A stretch of 64,000 nucleotides of DNA from the NCBI RefSeq assembly GCF_010726645.1, contig NZ_AP022563.1:3472001-3536000 (forward strand). Reading direction: 5' to 3'. Position 1 is the stretch's first letter; every line of letters begins with the position of its first letter. Origin of the DNA: Mycolicibacterium duvalii (GTDB lineage: Bacteria > Actinomycetota > Actinomycetes > Mycobacteriales > Mycobacteriaceae). This document shows positions 7,732 through 19,900 of the stretch, in pieces. The notes beneath the pieces are model-generated. The model did no database searches. It was not told where the DNA came from and saw nothing but the letters and a program-made list of their open reading frames with translations. Both the position numbers and the translations under genes were made by a program.

Positions 7732-8465
7732 GCGCCGGCTCGCCGGTCTCGATCAGCCGCACCTTCGTCGAGCTGGCGGAGATCCTCGTCACCGAGTACG
7801 ACCTCGTCGACGTCCTGCATCTGATCGCCGTCCGCGCCCAACAAATCCTCGGTGTCGACGCGGTGGGACTCCTGCTGGCCGACAGCCACGGAGGCCTGAG
7901 CGTCGTCGCCGCCTCATCCGAACTGGCGCGGGTCCTGGAGCTGTCCCAGGTACAGAACACCGAGGGTCCCTGCCAGGACTGTTTCCGCACCGGTCACCCG
8001 GTGAGCTCCGCGGACTTGCACTCCGCCCTCGGGCGATGGCCCAGCTTCGCTCCCGAGGCCCTCGCATCCGGGTTCGTCGCGGTCCATGCGCTGCCGATGC
8101 GGCTGCGGGACGAGCTCATCGGCGGCATGACCCTGTTCACCCGGACGGCGGGCGATCTCGACGCCGAGGTTCTCGCCGTGGGGCAGGCCCTGACCGACGT
8201 CGCCGCCATCGCGCTCCTCCACGAACGCACCCTCGGTCAGCACAACCTGCTCATCGAACAACTCCAGGCCGCCCTGAAGAGACGTCTGACAGTGGAGCAG
8301 GCCACCGGCGTCGTCGCCGAACGCACCGGGGTGGACGTCGAAGAAGCCTTCGAAATGCTGCGGGCCCACGCCCACGCGCAGCAACGCAAGCTCGCCGAGC
8401 TCGCCGACGCCGTCATCCACGACGGGGAGACGCCACCTCGGTTGACCTCTGTCGAAGAGGTATAG
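7728..8465 (+). CDS. GAF-ANTAR regulator 2
   Basis: A 245-residue GAF-ANTAR protein. The GAF domain spans about residues 15-165 (VDAVGLLLADSHGGLSVVAASSE, EGPCQDCFRTGHPVS, MRLRDELIGGMTLF) and contains the C-x-x-C sequence CQDC, a possible redox or metal site. The ANTAR domain follows (LQAALKRRLTVEQATGVVAERTGVDVEEAFEMLRAHAH). Co-encoded with regulator 1 through a 4-base overlap. It ends 9 bases from the convergent nrdZ stop. Confidence 0.85.
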   Translation: MSAGSPVSISRTFVELAEILVTEYDLVDVLHLIAVRAQQILGVDAVGLLLADSHGGLSVVAASSELARVLELSQVQNTEGPCQDCFRTGHPVSSADLHSALGRWPSFAPEALASGFVAVHALPMRLRDELIGGMTLFTRTAGDLDAEVLAVGQALTDVAAIALLHERTLGQHNLLIEQLQAALKRRLTVEQATGVVAERTGVDVEEAFEMLRAHAHAQQRKLAELADAVIHDGETPPRLTSVEEV

Positions 8466-8474
8466 GTCGGCGGA

Positions 8475-10568
8475 TCACATCTGGCAGGCCCGGCCCATGC
8501 AGCCTCCGCTGAACTCGAGGTCGGCCTGCGCAAGCGCCGGTTGCGGTGCGGCATAGGTCAGGATCTGACCGGACCGGCTCCCATACCGATAGACGGTGAT
8601 GCCTTTGACCCTGGCCTCCCAAGCGGCCAGGTAGATCTCGCGGACGTCGCCGACGGAGGCCGCCGCGGGCAGGTTCACCGTCTTCGACACCGCGGCGTCG
8701 ACGTGCCGCTGTACGGCTGCCTGCATGCGCAGGTGCCACTGCGCGGAGATCTCGCCGGCGACCGGGAACGCCGCGCGCACGTCGGCGGGCAGGTTTCGCG
8801 CACCCCGGACCCCGCCGCGTTGGGCGATTTCGGCGGCCAGCTGCGGGGTGTAGAAGCCCCGAGCGCGTGCCAGCCGATCGAAGCACGGGTTGACCTCGAG
8901 CAGGTGCCGGCCGATGACCGCACGCGTGTAGGCGACGGCGAACATCGGTTCGATTCCGGCGGTGGTGCCGGCGATCAGGGAGATCGTGCCGGTCGGGGCC
9001 ACCGACGTGACGGCGGCGTTGCGCCGGGGCCGGGACAATCGACTGCCGGGGAATTCGGGGAAGGGTCCGCGCTCGGCGGCCAGCTGCTGTGACGTGTCGT
9101 GCGCGGTGCGCTGGATGCGGCTCATGACCCGGCTCGCCAGCCGCACCCCGGCCTCGCTGTCATACGGAACGCCCAGCACAGCAAGCATCTCCGCGAGTCC
9201 CATCACGCCGAGCCCGATCTTGCGGGTGGCGCGGGCGGCCGTGGCGAGCGCATCGAACGGGTAGCGGCTGACGTCGATGACGTCGTCGAGGAAGCGCACC
9301 GCCAGCGCTGTCGTCGCCCGGAGCCGGTCCCAGTCGACACCGTCGGCCCGGTCGTCGGTGACCATGTGGGCGAGATTGATCGACCCCAGGTTGCACGACT
9401 CGTTCGGCAGCAGCGGCACCTCACCGCACGGGTTCGTGGCCTCGATCCGGCCGAGACGAGGCACCGGGTTGGCGCGGTTGATGCGGTCGGCGAACAGCAG
9501 GCCCGGATCCCCGCACGCATGCGCGGCCTCGCAGATCTTGTCGAACAACTCGGCGGCGGCGATGCTGGCGACCGGCGCGCCGGTGCGCGGGTGCCGCAGT
9601 CGGTGCATCTCCCCGCGACGCACGGCACGCATGAAGGAGTCACTGACGGCCACGGACAGGTTGAACTGCGACAGACCTTTGCTCTCAGCGCTTTTCGCGG
9701 CGACGAAGTCGGCGATGTCGGGGTGGGAGACGTCGAGCACACCCATACAGGCGCCCCGCCGGCGGCCGCCAAGGGAGACGACCTTCGCGGCGGTGTCGAA
9801 CAACTCCAAAAACGACACCGGCCCGCTGGCGAATCCTCCGGTGCTCGCGATCGCGTCGCCGGCCGGTCGCAGCCTGCTGAAGGCGAAACCGGTACCCGCA
9901 CCGCACCGCTGGACTTCGGCGGCCTGGCCCAGCGTGGTGAAGATCGAGCGCAACGAATCCTGCACCGGCAGCACCACGCAGCCCGACAGCAATCCGAGCT
10001 CGGTGCCCGCGTTCATCAGGGTGGGCGAGTTGGGCAGGAAGTCGAGCCGGCGCAACGCCGCGGCGAACCGCTCGGCCCAGCGGCCCGACGAGCGGGCCCG
10101 GTAGGTGTCCTCGGCGGCCGCGACGAACCCGGCGACCCGGTCCATCATCTCGCCCGTCGACTCCACCGGCCGGCCCTCGTCGTCACGCCGCAGGTACCGT
10201 TCCCGCAACACCGTCACCGCGGCCAACGAGAGTTTCAGCTCATCGCGGACCCCGAGAAGCGCTTTGGCGGAACGCAGTTCGGCATGCTGCTGGCGATAGA
10301 GGATGTACGCCCGAGCGACGTCGTCGAGCCCGGCCTCACCGAGTCGCGCCTCAACGAGATCCTGGATCCGCTCGACCGCGGCCACCCCCGGCCCGAGCGC
10401 ATCGGCCACCGCCGCCGCCACGATGGCGGGCATGTCGGCGTCCTCGCAGGTGACCTCCCGCGCGGCGCGGCTCACCGCGCTCTCGATCCGTCCGACATCG
10501 AACGGCACCAGCGTCCCGTCGCGCCGCCGCACCTGTGCGGGCCAGCCTCGTTTCGACGTCGGCGCCAT
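8475..10568 (-). CDS. nrdZ: Class II (adenosylcobalamin-dependent) ribonucleotide reductase
   Basis: A 697-residue enzyme that reduces ribonucleotides to deoxyribonucleotides without oxygen, using adenosylcobalamin; homologous to NrdZ (Rv0570, DosR regulon). An N-terminal ATP-cone covers about residues 10-100. The barrel has the Cys of LSGCVVLPV, CGAGTGFAFSRLRP, the finger-loop region NPCGEVPLLPNESCNLGSINL, and VAPTGTISLIAGTT. The C-terminus carries the re-reduction cysteine pair CMGRAC. The ATG at 10568 was chosen to match family length; the frame extends farther upstream but would overlap the DUF1918 gene. Last gene of the dosT operon. It would supply dNTPs under hypoxia and makes the pathway B12-dependent. 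Confidence 0.93.
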   Translation of the reverse strand: MAPTSKRGWPAQVRRRDGTLVPFDVGRIESAVSRAAREVTCEDADMPAIVAAAVADALGPGVAAVERIQDLVEARLGEAGLDDVARAYILYRQQHAELRSAKALLGVRDELKLSLAAVTVLRERYLRRDDEGRPVESTGEMMDRVAGFVAAAEDTYRARSSGRWAERFAAALRRLDFLPNSPTLMNAGTELGLLSGCVVLPVQDSLRSIFTTLGQAAEVQRCGAGTGFAFSRLRPAGDAIASTGGFASGPVSFLELFDTAAKVVSLGGRRRGACMGVLDVSHPDIADFVAAKSAESKGLSQFNLSVAVSDSFMRAVRRGEMHRLRHPRTGAPVASIAAAELFDKICEAAHACGDPGLLFADRINRANPVPRLGRIEATNPCGEVPLLPNESCNLGSINLAHMVTDDRADGVDWDRLRATTALAVRFLDDVIDVSRYPFDALATAARATRKIGLGVMGLAEMLAVLGVPYDSEAGVRLASRVMSRIQRTAHDTSQQLAAERGPFPEFPGSRLSRPRRNAAVTSVAPTGTISLIAGTTAGIEPMFAVAYTRAVIGRHLLEVNPCFDRLARARGFYTPQLAAEIAQRGGVRGARNLPADVRAAFPVAGEISAQWHLRMQAAVQRHVDAAVSKTVNLPAAASVGDVREIYLAAWEARVKGITVYRYGSRSGQILTYAAPQPALAQADLEFSGGCMGRACQM

Positions 10569-10587
10569 GTCCGCTGCAGCCGGCGCT

Positions 10588-10854
10588 CTAGTGCTTCGCC
10601 CCGCGGCGGATCTCCGACTGGACCGCGCCGAACCGACGGCAGGCCCGCTCATCGGCCTCCCGCTGTTCCTCGGCGGTCACGACGAGCGCGTCCGGTCCCG
10701 GGAACACGACGGCTTCGTGCTCGGAATCGAGCCAACGCACGACGTACGGGGGCGATCCGTCACCGGATCGCACCTCGGTGATCAGACCCCGCTGTTCCGG
10801 GCGGTCGACCGTCAAGCCTTTGATGACCAGCCAGTCCCCGACTTGAGCGTGCAT
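10588..10854 (-). CDS. DUF1918 protein (Rv0569-like)
   Basis: An 88-residue protein with the DUF1918 fold signature: HAQVGDWLVIKG, then RGLITEVRSGDGSPPYVVRWLDSEHEAVVFPGPDA. This is an SH3-like beta barrel seen in Rv0569, a DosR-regulon gene of M. tuberculosis. The basic C-terminal tail (CRRFGAVQSEIRRGAKH) could contact nucleic acid; function is unproven. The start at 10854 has a GAGGAG ribosome site, 11 bases after the dosT stop; nrdZ begins 19 bases downstream of its stop. The gene order dosT-DUF1918-nrdZ suggests a single transcript. Confidence 0.85.
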   Translation of the reverse strand: MHAQVGDWLVIKGLTVDRPEQRGLITEVRSGDGSPPYVVRWLDSEHEAVVFPGPDALVVTAEEQREADERACRRFGAVQSEIRRGAKH

Positions 10855-10865
10855 ATGTTCTCCTC

Positions 10866-13590
<2,725 letters not shown>

Positions 13591-13594
<4 letters not shown>

Positions 13595-15630
13595 AGGCCG
13601 GTGGGGTAGGTCTCCGGTGTCTCTCCGGCGACCCAGACACTGGTGGGTTCCAGCGGTTCCAGCGCGGTGGTCTTGTCGATGTGGATGAGGGCGTCGTACT
13701 GGTCGCCGGGCCGGACGTGGTAGTAGTGACTCTGCCGTTCGGTCTCCGGCCGGTAGATGACGCCGATCGCGCGGGCGAGCCGGACCGTGTCCAGCGGTTC
13801 GGCGGCTGCCCGGCTGATCGCGGCCGCCACCAGGAACTCAGGTCGTTCGACCTCGTGGAACAGTTCTTCGACGCTGCCGTTGAGGGCCGGTCGCACCACT
13901 TTGCGTTCGGCGATCCCACCCCAGTCGCTGGCCGCGGTCACCGTTCCGCTGTAGGTGGTGAAGCCGATCAGCCGGGACCGGCCGCCGAACTTCTCGCGGA
14001 CCAGCTGCCCCAGGGTCAGCTGGCCGTCGACGCCGACCTCGGTCGCTCGCGCATCGCCGACGTGAGAGTTGTGCGCCCACACCACGATCCGGGCCGGCTC
14101 GCCGGACCGGTCCAGATGTGCCAGCAGCGCTTCCAACGTCTGGGCCATGTGCTGATCACGCAGGTTCCACGAGTTGACGCGGGTACCGAACATCGCGCGG
14201 TAGTACATCTCGGCGTCGCGAACCGTCTGCGCGTTCTGCTGTGCGTAGAACAACTCGTCCTCGGCGAGCACGCCGTCGCGGCGCAGATACTCCAGCCCGT
14301 TGCGGTGCAGCTCGACCAGCTGCTCGACGGCCTGGCGTTCACAGGACGCCCCGGCGCCGAAAGCCGCGGCGAAACCATAGGCCTGGCCGTCGTCGGCGGA
14401 GGTGTGATCGAAGCACGCGTACCGCTCGCGGGCCCGTCTCGCGGCGACCGGGTCGACGTTGTCGAGGTAGTCGATGACCTCCCGCATCGACCGGTGCAGG
14501 CTGTAGAGATCCAGTCCGTAGAACCCCGTCTCGCGCAGGCCCTGGGTCCGGCGTTGCGCGTTGCCGGCGCGCAACCATCCGACGAAGTCGCGGACGACCG
14601 TGTTACGCCACATCCAGGCGGGGAAACGCTCGAACCCGCTCAGCGCCTCGTCGGCAGACCCGTCGCCGCCCTGCCCGCGCACATAACGGTTCACCCGGTA
14701 CGCATCGGGCCAGTCGGCTTCTGCGGCCACCGCGCAGAAGCCCTTGTCCTCGATCAACCATTTCGTGATCTCGGCACGCGCCTCGTAGAACTCGTGGGTG
14801 CCGTGCGAACTCTCGCCGATCAGCACGATGCGGGCGTCACCGATCAGTTCGTCGAGCGCCTCGCGCGGCGGCACCCCGGCCGGTGCGTCGACGCAGCTGC
14901 GGGTGATGACCTCGGCCGGAGTCTCGGCCAATCGGATCCGCGCGGTGGGCATCCCGACGGTCGGCGTGGCGAGGAGTTCTCGCACCTCGTCGTCGCTGAC
15001 CTGGGTGAAATCCCAGAACGACGCGCCCACCGCCATGAACGGGGTCGGCATCGAGGCGCACACCACGTCGTCGACGAGCCCGGCGAACTCGCGGCAGGTC
15101 GACTCCGGCGCCGCCGGCACCGCGACGACGATCTCGGCTGGATCCATCTCCCGCAGGGCCTGGACGGCGGCGAACATGCTCGACCCGGTGGCCAGCCCGT
15201 CGTCGACGAGAATCACTGTCCTGCCGGCCAATTCGAGCGGCGGGCGCCCATCCCGGTAGGCCGCTTCGCGGCGCACCAGCTCGCGCCCTTCCCGCTCGGC
15301 CACGTCCCGAAGCTGCGCAGGCGTCACCCGCAGCGCCCGCACCACGTCATCGTTGACGACCACCCGTCCGCCGCTGGCCAGCGCACCCATGGCGAACTCG
15401 TCGTGTCCGGGCGCGCCGAGTTTGCGCACGATGAAGGCGTCCAACGGGGCGCCGAGAGCCGCGGCCACCTCCCACGCCACCGGGATCCCGCCGCGGGCCA
15501 GGCCGAGCACCACCAGCCCCTCTCGCCCGCGGTATCCGCCGAGCAGGCCGGCCAACACCCGGCCGGCTTCGCGGCGGTCCCGAAAGACCCGCCGGGGCTG
15601 GCCGCTGACGTCCTCCCGTGCCACGCTCAT
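13591..15630 (-). CDS. Phosphoribosyltransferase/erythromycin esterase-like fusion (Rv2030c-like)
   Basis: A 679-residue two-domain protein corresponding to Rv2030c. Residues about 10-220 form a type I phosphoribosyltransferase domain with the PRPP loop [13 protein letters not shown] and the N-terminal [14 protein letters not shown]. Residues about 245-650 form an erythromycin-esterase/EreA-like domain with [32 protein letters not shown] and [13 protein letters not shown], which include the conserved His and Glu residues of that family. The physiological substrates are unknown, and macrolide hydrolysis should not be assumed. It lies 24 bases after the PPOX gene and overlaps pfkB, as in the DosR regulon of M. 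tuberculosis. Confidence 0.9.
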
Positions 15631-15654
15631 CTCGTCGGTCCCCTTTCGTACGGG

Positions 15655-16104
15655 CTATCCCAGAACGGGATCTTCGGCCGCCAGCGCCTGGGCCGTCGCG
15701 GGACCGAAAGCGAATCTGCGCCCGGTCACGTTGCGCGGGCGGATCTGCACGAAGTGCGGTTTGTCGGTCGTCGTCCACGGCAGCAGGCCGGAGCGTTGGG
15801 CCTCGGCGATCTCGTCGTCCTCGCGCAGCGACCGCGCCGTGCCCGCCACGATGACACTCCAGCCCTGCTTGTCGTCGTGGTCGTCGGCTTCGAACAGGAC
15901 GTTGTTGTTGATCGCCGTGCTCACCAGCTTCGTGCCCTGCGCGGTGCGGAACAGGATGGTGCGGTTCTGCACGGCGAAGTTGACCGGGAAGATCGCCGGA
16001 TTGCCGTCGACGCTGGTCACCAGACGGCCGAGCGAGACGCCGGCCAGCAGGTCCCAGCACTCCGAGAGCGGAAGCACGGTGATCGGTGAGCTGTTATCGG
16101 TCAT
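15655..16104 (-). CDS. PPOX-fold flavin or F420-binding protein
   Basis: A 149-residue split-barrel protein of the pyridoxamine-phosphate-oxidase-like superfamily, recognised by LGRLVTSVDGNPAIFPVNFAVQNRTILFRTAQGTKL, a beta strand VLFEADDHDD, and GWSVIVAGTARSL. Such proteins bind FMN or F420; the closest known dormancy-regulon relative is Rv3129. Cofactor and substrate cannot be assigned. The ATG at 16104 lies at the same spacing (37) from a DosR-like box as three other genes in this window. It is the first gene of the leftward operon to nrdZ. Confidence 0.75.
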   Translation of the reverse strand: MTDNSSPITVLPLSECWDLLAGVSLGRLVTSVDGNPAIFPVNFAVQNRTILFRTAQGTKLVSTAINNNVLFEADDHDDKQGWSVIVAGTARSLREDDEIAEAQRSGLLPWTTTDKPHFVQIRPRNVTGRRFAFGPATAQALAAEDPVLG

Positions 16105-16140
16105 ACCGCGACCATAGGCAGCCCGAGACCACCGAAGCTA

Positions 16141-16154
16141 TGGCACAAGGTCCT
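16141..16154 (-). promoter_or_regulatory. Weak DosR-like box upstream of the PPOX operon
   Basis: TGGCACAAGGTCCT matches GGGAC-N4-GTCCC at only 6 of 10 arm positions. Its near edge is exactly 37 positions from the A of the PPOX start, the same offset as three stronger boxes at 27236, 29014 and 29703. Position supports it more than sequence does. Confidence 0.45.
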
Positions 16155-16183
16155 CGATTCCGACGTCGTCCTCGGTTCGAAAA

Positions 16184-19100
16184 TCACTGCACGAACTCCA
16201 CGGCCGACCCGGCAACCAGTTCCCGGGTGTCTCCGCGACTTTCGACGATCACCGGCGGGGCGTCGCCGGGCTCGGCGCTCAGCGTGGCGCTGCGTCCGGC
16301 CACACTGATGCGCAGCCGGTGGCCGCGGTAGCGGAAGGTGAACGTCAGGCGACCGAGCGAGGTCGGCCACATCGGACCGACGACGATGCGGTCCCGGCGC
16401 AACTCCAACCCGGTGAAGCAGCGCTGCAGCAGGTCGATACTGCCCGCCATCGCCGCCAGGTGGATGCCCTCGGCCGTCGTGCCCTTCTGGATGTCGATGA
16501 CGTCGGAGGCCATCACCTGCCGGAAGTAGCTCATCGCCTGACGCCGGTCGCCGCGCGCCAGCACCCAGGAGTGCACCACCGCGCTCAGCGTGGACCCGTG
16601 CGACGTGCGTTTCTGGTAGTACTCGATGGTCGCCGGAATCTGTTCGGGGGCGAACGAATATCCCAGCCGGTCGAACAGTTCGTAGAGCTCGTCGGCGGAG
16701 AGCAGGTAGAACAACATCAACACGTCGGCCTGCTTGGCCGCCCGGTAGTTGTTCACGCTCGACCCCTCCGCTTCGAGGATCCGGTCCAGCCGCTGAAGAT
16801 CGCCGTAGCGCTGCCGGTAATCGTCCCAATCGAGCTCCGCGAGTTCTGCGTAGCCTTCGAACTGACTGATCACCCCGTCGTGGAACGGGACGAACATCCT
16901 GCGGCTGACATCCTCCCAACGCCGCAGATCGTCATCGTCGATGTCCAGCGCCTCCAGCAGTGCCAACCGGTAGGTCAGCGGCAACCGCTCGAGTGCCTCC
17001 AATGCCCGCACGATCACCCACACCGCCATCACGTTGGTGTAGGCGTTGTTGTCGATCCCGTCGTAATCGCGGCCGGGATAACCGGAGTGGAACTCATCGG
17101 GCCCGATCACCCCGCAGATCACATACCGGTCGCGCACGGGGTCCAGCGTGGCCGCGCTGACCCAGAACTGCGCGATCTCGGCGAGCATCTCCACGCCGTA
17201 GTCGATCAGGAAACCGATGTCGCCGGTGACCTGATAGTGCTGCCAGACGTTGTAGGCGATCGCCAGCCCAACGTGGTGCGCCCGCGCGCTGGCATCCGGG
17301 TTCCACCGGCCCGACCGCGGGTTCAGGTGCAGGCGCTGGCTCTCCTCACGTCCGTCGCTGCCCGACTGCCACGGGAACATCGCCCCCCGGTATCCCGCCT
17401 CCCGCGCCGCCCGCCGTGCTTCGGGTAGCCGGCGGAACCGGTAGAGCAGCAGCGATCTGGTGACCTTGGGCAGGCGCATGTTCAACACCGGGAACACGAA
17501 CAGTTCGTCCCAGAAGACATGCCCTCGGTAGGCCTCACCGTGCAAGCCGCGCGCGGGCACCCCGACGTCGAGATCGGCGGTGTGCGGCGACAGGGTCTGC
17601 AGCGTGTGCAACTGGTGCAGACGTACCAGTCGCAGCAGGTCGGCTTCGCGACCCAGGTCGACGTTGAAGCGCTCCCACAGATGGGTCCACGCCAGGCGGT
17701 GTCCGCGTTCCAGGTCGTCGAAGCTGTCCACGTGGGCCAATTCGCGCTCGGCGGCCACGACCGGACCGGAGATGCCGTGGTCGCGGCTGGTGTAGACGGT
17801 GGCCACCTTCTCCAGGGTGACGGCGCCTCCCACGGTGACGTCGACGGCGATCTCGTGACCGATGCGGCGGTCGTCGCGGAGCACCCGGTACCCGGCCTGC
17901 GGGCCGGCGCCGTTGTCGACGCGACTGCGCGCCGCGACGGCCACCCGGATCTGGGACTCGTTGGTGCGAGCATCCAAAAGCACCGAATCGGTGCTCAATT
18001 CGCGCATACCGTCCACCGTCAGATGCTGCGCGGAAAGGTCGCGGTACCGCTCGACGCCGAGATTGCGAACGCGGCCGTCGATGACGGTGTGAAACTCCAG
18101 GCGCCCCGACCAGTTCTCGGGGTAGACGGTGGTCTGCAGCGCCGCCACATGCGGACGGTGCATCGCCACCAGCCGACGCTGACGCACCCGGGTCCTGCGG
18201 CCGGCGTGATCGCACATCACGAACTCGCGCGTCAACATCGCCGTCCGCAGATCGAGCGTCGCGACGTAGGAGGTGACCTCGGCGACGTCGTCGATGTCGA
18301 ACCACGGCCCACCGTCGATGCGGAACGTCACCGCGAGCCAGTTCGGTAGGTTGACCAGGCTTTCGTTGTCGATTTCGACACCGGCCACGTGATCGGTGAG
18401 ACGATTGTAGACACCGGCGACATACATTGCCGGGTAATGGTTTTCCCCGGCCTCGCACTCCGGCGCCGCGCCGCGGACCGCCAGATACCCGTTGCCGAGG
18501 GTGCACAGCGCCTCCCGCAGGCGCTCGTCGGCGGGACGGTATCCCCCGAACGTCAGCGACCAGGGGTCGTTGGTGACGTCGTGCTCGACGGCCAGCTGAT
18601 CGGACAGCCGGGTCAGGAATCGGCAGACGGCCTCGGGGTTGTCGAGGGCGAACCGCGCCGCCGACCTGCGGTCGCCGGTTTCCTGGTTGCGTACGGCAAT
18701 GCCGATCCCGTTGTGGCGCAGGACGTCGAAGGCGTCCTCGTCGGTGAGTTCATCGCCGATGTAGATGGGCAGCAGCAGCTCGCGGCCGTCGATGCGGTCG
18801 ATGATCCACTCGACGGCCGCACCTTTACCCCAGTCGACGTCGGGGCGCAGCTCGATCACCTTCAGGCCGCCGGTCGTGCGCAGACCGCGGCGCTGCCCGA
18901 CGGCCCGGGTCGCCGCGACCACCTCGTCGACCCGATCGGAGGCGACGTGCCGGTAGTGCACGGCCACGGTGAAGCGCTTGTCCTCGATGAGCACACCTTC
19001 GACGGCGGCCAGGCGGGCGCGCAGTTCGGCCACGGCGCCGACGAGCACATGCGCGGCCTCGGCTCCCGCCTGGTTCTCGTGCCGGGTGCCGTCCGGCGCC

Positions 19101-19738
19101 AGCAGCTCGAAGCCGTGGCTGCCGGCATACCAGATGCCGGGCACTCCGACACGGTCCCGGATGTCGCCCAGACTGCGTCCGCTGATGACCGCGACCGGAC
19201 AGTGGGCCGCGAGCGCTTCCAGCGTCTCGCGGGCGCCGGGAACCAGTGCGGCCGATGCGGGCTCGCCGACGATCTCCGACAGTGTCCCGTCGAAATCGAG
19301 CAATACCGCCGGAATTCGCGTCTCGACCAGCGGTGCGATCTCACCGTAGGAGCGCAGCGCGTCGGCCATCACCGAGATCCGCCGGAAATTGTCCCGCACC
19401 GCGAGCGCGACCAGGTCGGGCACGACGACATCGGCACCGCACTGGGTGAGAGCGTCCCCGCTGCCCACCGGCGCCACACCGACGACCAGAGCGAAACCGG
19501 CGTCGTGAGCGGCCGCCACCCCGCCCGGATCTCCGTCGATCACCACACAGCGTGACGGTCGGACACCGAACTCCTGGGCGGTCTCGCGCAGCACCTGCGG
19601 ATCCGAAGTGGAATCGACGGTGGCGACACAGATGTCCACGGCCTGCAGTTGCCCGACGAGATCGGCACGGACACCGGCCCGCGGCCCGAGAATCACCGCG
19701 TCGAAACGCCTCGGATCGACGAACACCGGAAGTCCCAT
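16184..19738 (-). CDS. otsB1: Trehalose-phosphatase/GH65 glycoside phosphorylase fusion (OtsB1/Rv2006-like)
   Basis: An 1184-residue protein like Rv2006. Residues 1-115 are a reduced HAD-type segment: the motif-I region reads FDAVILGPRAG without the catalytic Asp pair, while CVVIDGDPGGVAAAHDAGF resembles motif IV. Residues about 140-375 are a trehalose-6-phosphate phosphatase domain with nucleophile Asp148 (LLDFDGTLSEI), VISGRSLGDI and IGDELTDEDAF. The rest is a family-65 glycoside hydrolase/phosphorylase with GPDEFHSGY (general acid Glu882) and the phosphate-binding KRTSHGSTLS. It could couple trehalose-type disaccharide release and phosphorolysis. The start at 19738 has AAGGAGAG upstream. 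A DosR-like box lies at 19800-19813. Confidence 0.88.
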   Translation of the reverse strand: MGLPVFVDPRRFDAVILGPRAGVRADLVGQLQAVDICVATVDSTSDPQVLRETAQEFGVRPSRCVVIDGDPGGVAAAHDAGFALVVGVAPVGSGDALTQCGADVVVPDLVALAVRDNFRRISVMADALRSYGEIAPLVETRIPAVLLDFDGTLSEIVGEPASAALVPGARETLEALAAHCPVAVISGRSLGDIRDRVGVPGIWYAGSHGFELLAPDGTRHENQAGAEAAHVLVGAVAELRARLAAVEGVLIEDKRFTVAVHYRHVASDRVDEVVAATRAVGQRRGLRTTGGLKVIELRPDVDWGKGAAVEWIIDRIDGRELLLPIYIGDELTDEDAFDVLRHNGIGIAVRNQETGDRRSAARFALDNPEAVCRFLTRLSDQLAVEHDVTNDPWSLTFGGYRPADERLREALCTLGNGYLAVRGAAPECEAGENHYPAMYVAGVYNRLTDHVAGVEIDNESLVNLPNWLAVTFRIDGGPWFDIDDVAEVTSYVATLDLRTAMLTREFVMCDHAGRRTRVRQRRLVAMHRPHVAALQTTVYPENWSGRLEFHTVIDGRVRNLGVERYRDLSAQHLTVDGMRELSTDSVLLDARTNESQIRVAVAARSRVDNGAGPQAGYRVLRDDRRIGHEIAVDVTVGGAVTLEKVATVYTSRDHGISGPVVAAERELAHVDSFDDLERGHRLAWTHLWERFNVDLGREADLLRLVRLHQLHTLQTLSPHTADLDVGVPARGLHGEAYRGHVFWDELFVFPVLNMRLPKVTRSLLLYRFRRLPEARRAAREAGYRGAMFPWQSGSDGREESQRLHLNPRSGRWNPDASARAHHVGLAIAYNVWQHYQVTGDIGFLIDYGVEMLAEIAQFWVSAATLDPVRDRYVICGVIGPDEFHSGYPGRDYDGIDNNAYTNVMAVWVIVRALEALERLPLTYRLALLEALDIDDDDLRRWEDVSRRMFVPFHDGVISQFEGYAELAELDWDDYRQRYGDLQRLDRILEAEGSSVNNYRAAKQADVLMLFYLLSADELYELFDRLGYSFAPEQIPATIEYYQKRTSHGSTLSAVVHSWVLARGDRRQAMSYFRQVMASDVIDIQKGTTAEGIHLAAMAGSIDLLQRCFTGLELRRDRIVVGPMWPTSLGRLTFTFRYRGHRLRISVAGRSATLSAEPGDAPPVIVESRGDTRELVAGSAVEFVQ

Positions 19739-19799
19739 CGCCACTCTCCTTGGTAGATGACCGGCCCTCATCGCACCGCGGCGGCGGTGCGCAGCAGAA

Positions 19800-19813
19800 G
19801 GGCAGGAAGTCCT
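19800..19813 (-). promoter_or_regulatory. DosR-like box facing the OtsB/GH65 gene
   Basis: On the minus strand this reads AGGACTTCCTGCCC, 7 of 10 arm matches to GGGAC-N4-GTCCC and nearly the same as the hspX box (AGGACTTCCGCCCC). Its centre is 68.5 bases upstream of the 19738 start. Confidence 0.5.
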
Positions 19814-19825
19814 TTGCGCCGACGG

Positions 19826-19847
19826 ATGACCAATGGCCCTAGGTCCA
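19826..19847. promoter_or_regulatory. Two overlapping DosR-like boxes upstream of the first USP gene
   Basis: ATGACCAATGGCCC (19826-19839) and TGGCCCTAGGTCCA (19834-19847) each match 7 of 10 arm positions of GGGAC-N4-GTCCC and overlap by six bases. The second is itself almost a perfect inverted repeat and is centred 60.5 bases upstream of the USP start at 19901. Closely spaced boxes are common at strong DosR promoters. Confidence 0.6.
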
Positions 19848-19900
19848 CGCCGACGCGGCTCAATACGGTGAAAGGGACCCGCCGCCGAACGGAGAACACG

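Noticed and set aside
9099..10781. Long rightward open frame opposite nrdZ (560 codons)
   Set aside because: It is antisense to a conserved enzyme, has the low-complexity Arg/Gly/Pro composition of a GC-rich shadow frame, and has no recognisable domain.
13681..16089. Long rightward open frame opposite the Rv2030c-like fusion and PPOX genes (802 codons)
   Set aside because: Shadow of well-conserved genes on the other strand; no family resemblance.
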